Assembly: GCA_003648455.1 (NCBI GenBank)
Contig: QMPG01000130.1
Coordinates: forward strand, 1-8,146
Direction: 5' to 3'
Source of the DNA: Bacteroidota bacterium
GTDB lineage: Bacteria; Bacteroidota; Bacteroidia; Bacteroidales; B39-G9
Length of the DNA stretch: 8,146 nt
This document shows, piece after piece, positions 6,589 through 8,146 of this stretch (positions within the stretch are counted from its first letter, which is position 1; every line of letters starts with the position of its first letter). Both the position numbers and the translations under genes were made by a program. The notes under the pieces were generated by a model, which saw only the letters and a list, made by a program, of their open reading frames with translations, was not told the origin of the DNA and searched no databases.

Positions 6589-7881
6589 ATGCGTAACATT
6601 TTAAAAAACTTATTACTTCTAAGTATTATTGGTATAATTTCATTTAGTTGTAATGATGATGCTAGTATGATTGGGCTTGAGATACAGCCAAATTCCGACA
6701 AAATTACTGTTAGTTATGACTCTATAGCTTCAATTTCTGCGTACACACTATTTGACGATTCAATGATGTATCAAAATCCCGCATATAGTATTTTTGGAAG
6801 TTATGTTGATCCAATTTTTGGCAATACAAAATCAGGTTTTACTTTTAGCATAAACCCTAGATACCTCAATGCAAACTTTGACGACAGTCTGAATTTAAAA
6901 GCAGATTCTCTTGTTATTTATTTTAGCTATAATAGTTATTATGGAGACACATTAACACCTCAACACTTCAAATTTTATGAATTAACAGACAGTATAAATA
7001 TTGATTCTTCTTATCTTTCACAGATTAATTTAGAAGATTACTACAATAAAGATTCTGTTTTATTAGATACAATAATAAAACCAAGGCCTAATGACACATT
7101 ACCTCTTTCGATAAAACTACCAACTCATATAGGTCAAAGATTTATTGATGCAGATACTTCGGTTTATTCAAATACTTTAAATTTTATCGATTTCTTTAAG
7201 GGATTTTATTTAACAACAAATCAAGTTGACGGTGGAGGTTCTTTACTAAGCTATAATCTTTCTTCAACCTCAACAGTTATCACTCTATATTACAGTGGCC
7301 CAAACGACACTGTTTCTCGTAGTTTTGATTTTATTGTTAACAGTACCAACAGATATAATATATATAATCACGACTACACAAACTCAAAGATTAACAATGT
7401 TGGAGATTCTACTTATATTGACAGCGTTATTTATCTTCAACCAATGAATGGATTGAAAGGGAAAATTGAAATACCTGATTTATCTTTGTTAACTAATCAA
7501 GAACAAATAATAATAAACAAAGCTGAATTAATTCTAGAAACTGGAGATTCAATTATTACTCAATCTGATATATATAAAATTCCTTCAAATTTAAAAATAA
7601 AAGGTATTGACGATGATGGAGGCACAATTCTTTTACAGGATTACATAAAATCAACTTCGACCGGTTTGTATTATGCTAATCAGCCATATGACACAGATTC
7701 AAAATCATATAAATTCATTATTACGCAATACATACAAGACCTAATTAAACAAGGAAAAAACAATTGCAGTTTCTATATTTCCATTCCAAATAGTAATTAC
7801 TCTACAAACAGAGTGGTTTTAAAAAACTCAAGGCAAAACAAAGACATAAAATTTTTAATAACCTATACAAAACTTCAATAA
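6589..7881 (+). CDS. DUF4270 family lipoprotein
   Basis: The 430-residue lipoprotein is of unknown function and belongs to a family that I know only from Bacteroidota. It starts with a short basic-hydrophobic signal ([21 protein letters not shown]) whose Cys21 is the lipidation site. The next residues, NDDASMIG, include an acidic pair resembling Bacteroidota lipoprotein export signals, so surface exposure is possible but not shown. The segment [16 protein letters not shown] (69-84) is the recognisable family signature. The remainder is rich in Ser, Asp, Asn and Tyr with alternating beta-strand pattern and no other cysteine-rich or enzymatic motif. The ATG at 6589 is preferred; an immediately preceding TTG (6586) would add one residue only. 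It begins 25 nt after the glgA-like stop and ends 1 nt before the glmS ATG, so all three are probably read from one transcript. Confidence 0.88.
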   Translation: MRNILKNLLLLSIIGIISFSCNDDASMIGLEIQPNSDKITVSYDSIASISAYTLFDDSMMYQNPAYSIFGSYVDPIFGNTKSGFTFSINPRYLNANFDDSLNLKADSLVIYFSYNSYYGDTLTPQHFKFYELTDSINIDSSYLSQINLEDYYNKDSVLLDTIIKPRPNDTLPLSIKLPTHIGQRFIDADTSVYSNTLNFIDFFKGFYLTTNQVDGGGSLLSYNLSSTSTVITLYYSGPNDTVSRSFDFIVNSTNRYNIYNHDYTNSKINNVGDSTYIDSVIYLQPMNGLKGKIEIPDLSLLTNQEQIIINKAELILETGDSIITQSDIYKIPSNLKIKGIDDDGGTILLQDYIKSTSTGLYYANQPYDTDSKSYKFIITQYIQDLIKQGKNNCSFYISIPNSNYSTNRVVLKNSRQNKDIKFLITYTKLQ

Positions 7882-7882
7882 C

Positions 7883-8146
7883 ATGTGCGGAATTGTAGGA
7901 TATATTGGCAATAAAGAAGCATATCCCGTCCTAATAAACGGTTTAAAAAGATTAGAATACAGAGGTTACGATTCTGCTGGAATTGCTCTCTTAAACGGAA
8001 ATAGCCGTATATATAAATGTAAAGGCAAAGTTAGTGATTTAGAAAATTTTGTTAAGGATAAAGATATTTCAGGTTCAATAGGAATGGGGCATACAAGATG
8101 GGCAACTCATGGTGAACCAAATAATATAAATGCTCATCCTCACAAG
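7883..8146 (+). CDS. glmS: Glutamine--fructose-6-phosphate aminotransferase, N-terminal part (runs off right edge)
   Basis: GlmS converts fructose-6-phosphate and glutamine into glucosamine-6-phosphate, the first step towards UDP-GlcNAc for peptidoglycan and LPS. The 88 codons present encode the start of the glutaminase domain. MCGIVGYIG places the catalytic Cys2 just after the initiator Met, as required in this Ntn-hydrolase class. [14 protein letters not shown] (24-37) and [19 protein letters not shown] (69-87) are the glutamine-binding signatures and distinguish GlmS from PurF and AsnB. The full enzyme is about 600 residues, so most of the gene, including both sugar-isomerase domains, lies outside the window. 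Frame and motifs are unbroken. The ATG follows the DUF4270 stop after 1 nt, suggesting translational coupling. Confidence 0.96.
   Translation, partial: MCGIVGYIGNKEAYPVLINGLKRLEYRGYDSAGIALLNGNSRIYKCKGKVSDLENFVKDKDISGSIGMGHTRWATHGEPNNINAHPHK

Overview
The window reads as chromosomal DNA from a low-G+C member of the Bacteroidota, probably Bacteroidales or a close relative. The signs are a DUF4270 lipoprotein, the neighbourhood glgA-like / DUF4270 / glmS placed divergently from panC-panD, Bacteroidota-type promoter boxes (TTG, about 20 nt, TAnnTTTG), start codons preceded by A/T-rich sequence without Shine-Dalgarno motifs, and short lipoprotein signal peptides. The species cannot be named from this sequence alone.

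Layout, left to right. Positions 1-121 hold no convincing gene but carry a comparatively G+C-rich block of inverted repeats. A rightward gene for a two-domain universal-stress-protein-like protein follows (191-1000). It meets a leftward block head-on with a 1-nt gap. The leftward block, in its own reading direction, is panC - panD - YbhN-like membrane protein - heptose-phosphate adenylyltransferase (rfaE2), then a 102-nt gap with a candidate terminator and promoter, then a lipocalin-like lipoprotein - radA. The two halves look like two transcription units. A 169-nt divergent region with a near-consensus Bacteroidota promoter separates panC from a rightward unit: a single-domain glycogen-synthase-like protein, a DUF4270 lipoprotein, and the beginning of glmS, which runs off the right edge.

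Functions: panC and panD supply pantothenate for coenzyme A; rfaE2 makes ADP-heptose for surface glycans; glmS makes glucosamine-6-phosphate for peptidoglycan and LPS; the YbhN-like protein and the two lipoproteins belong to the envelope; radA acts in recombination and repair. Most of this is housekeeping. The least explained parts are the glycogen-synthase-like protein, which has lost its second domain and several substrate-binding residues yet is an intact gene between unbroken neighbours, the DUF4270 lipoprotein of unknown function next to it, the degenerate stress-protein homologue, and the structured repeat at the left edge. I found no CRISPR array, tRNA, rRNA, transposase or phage gene.
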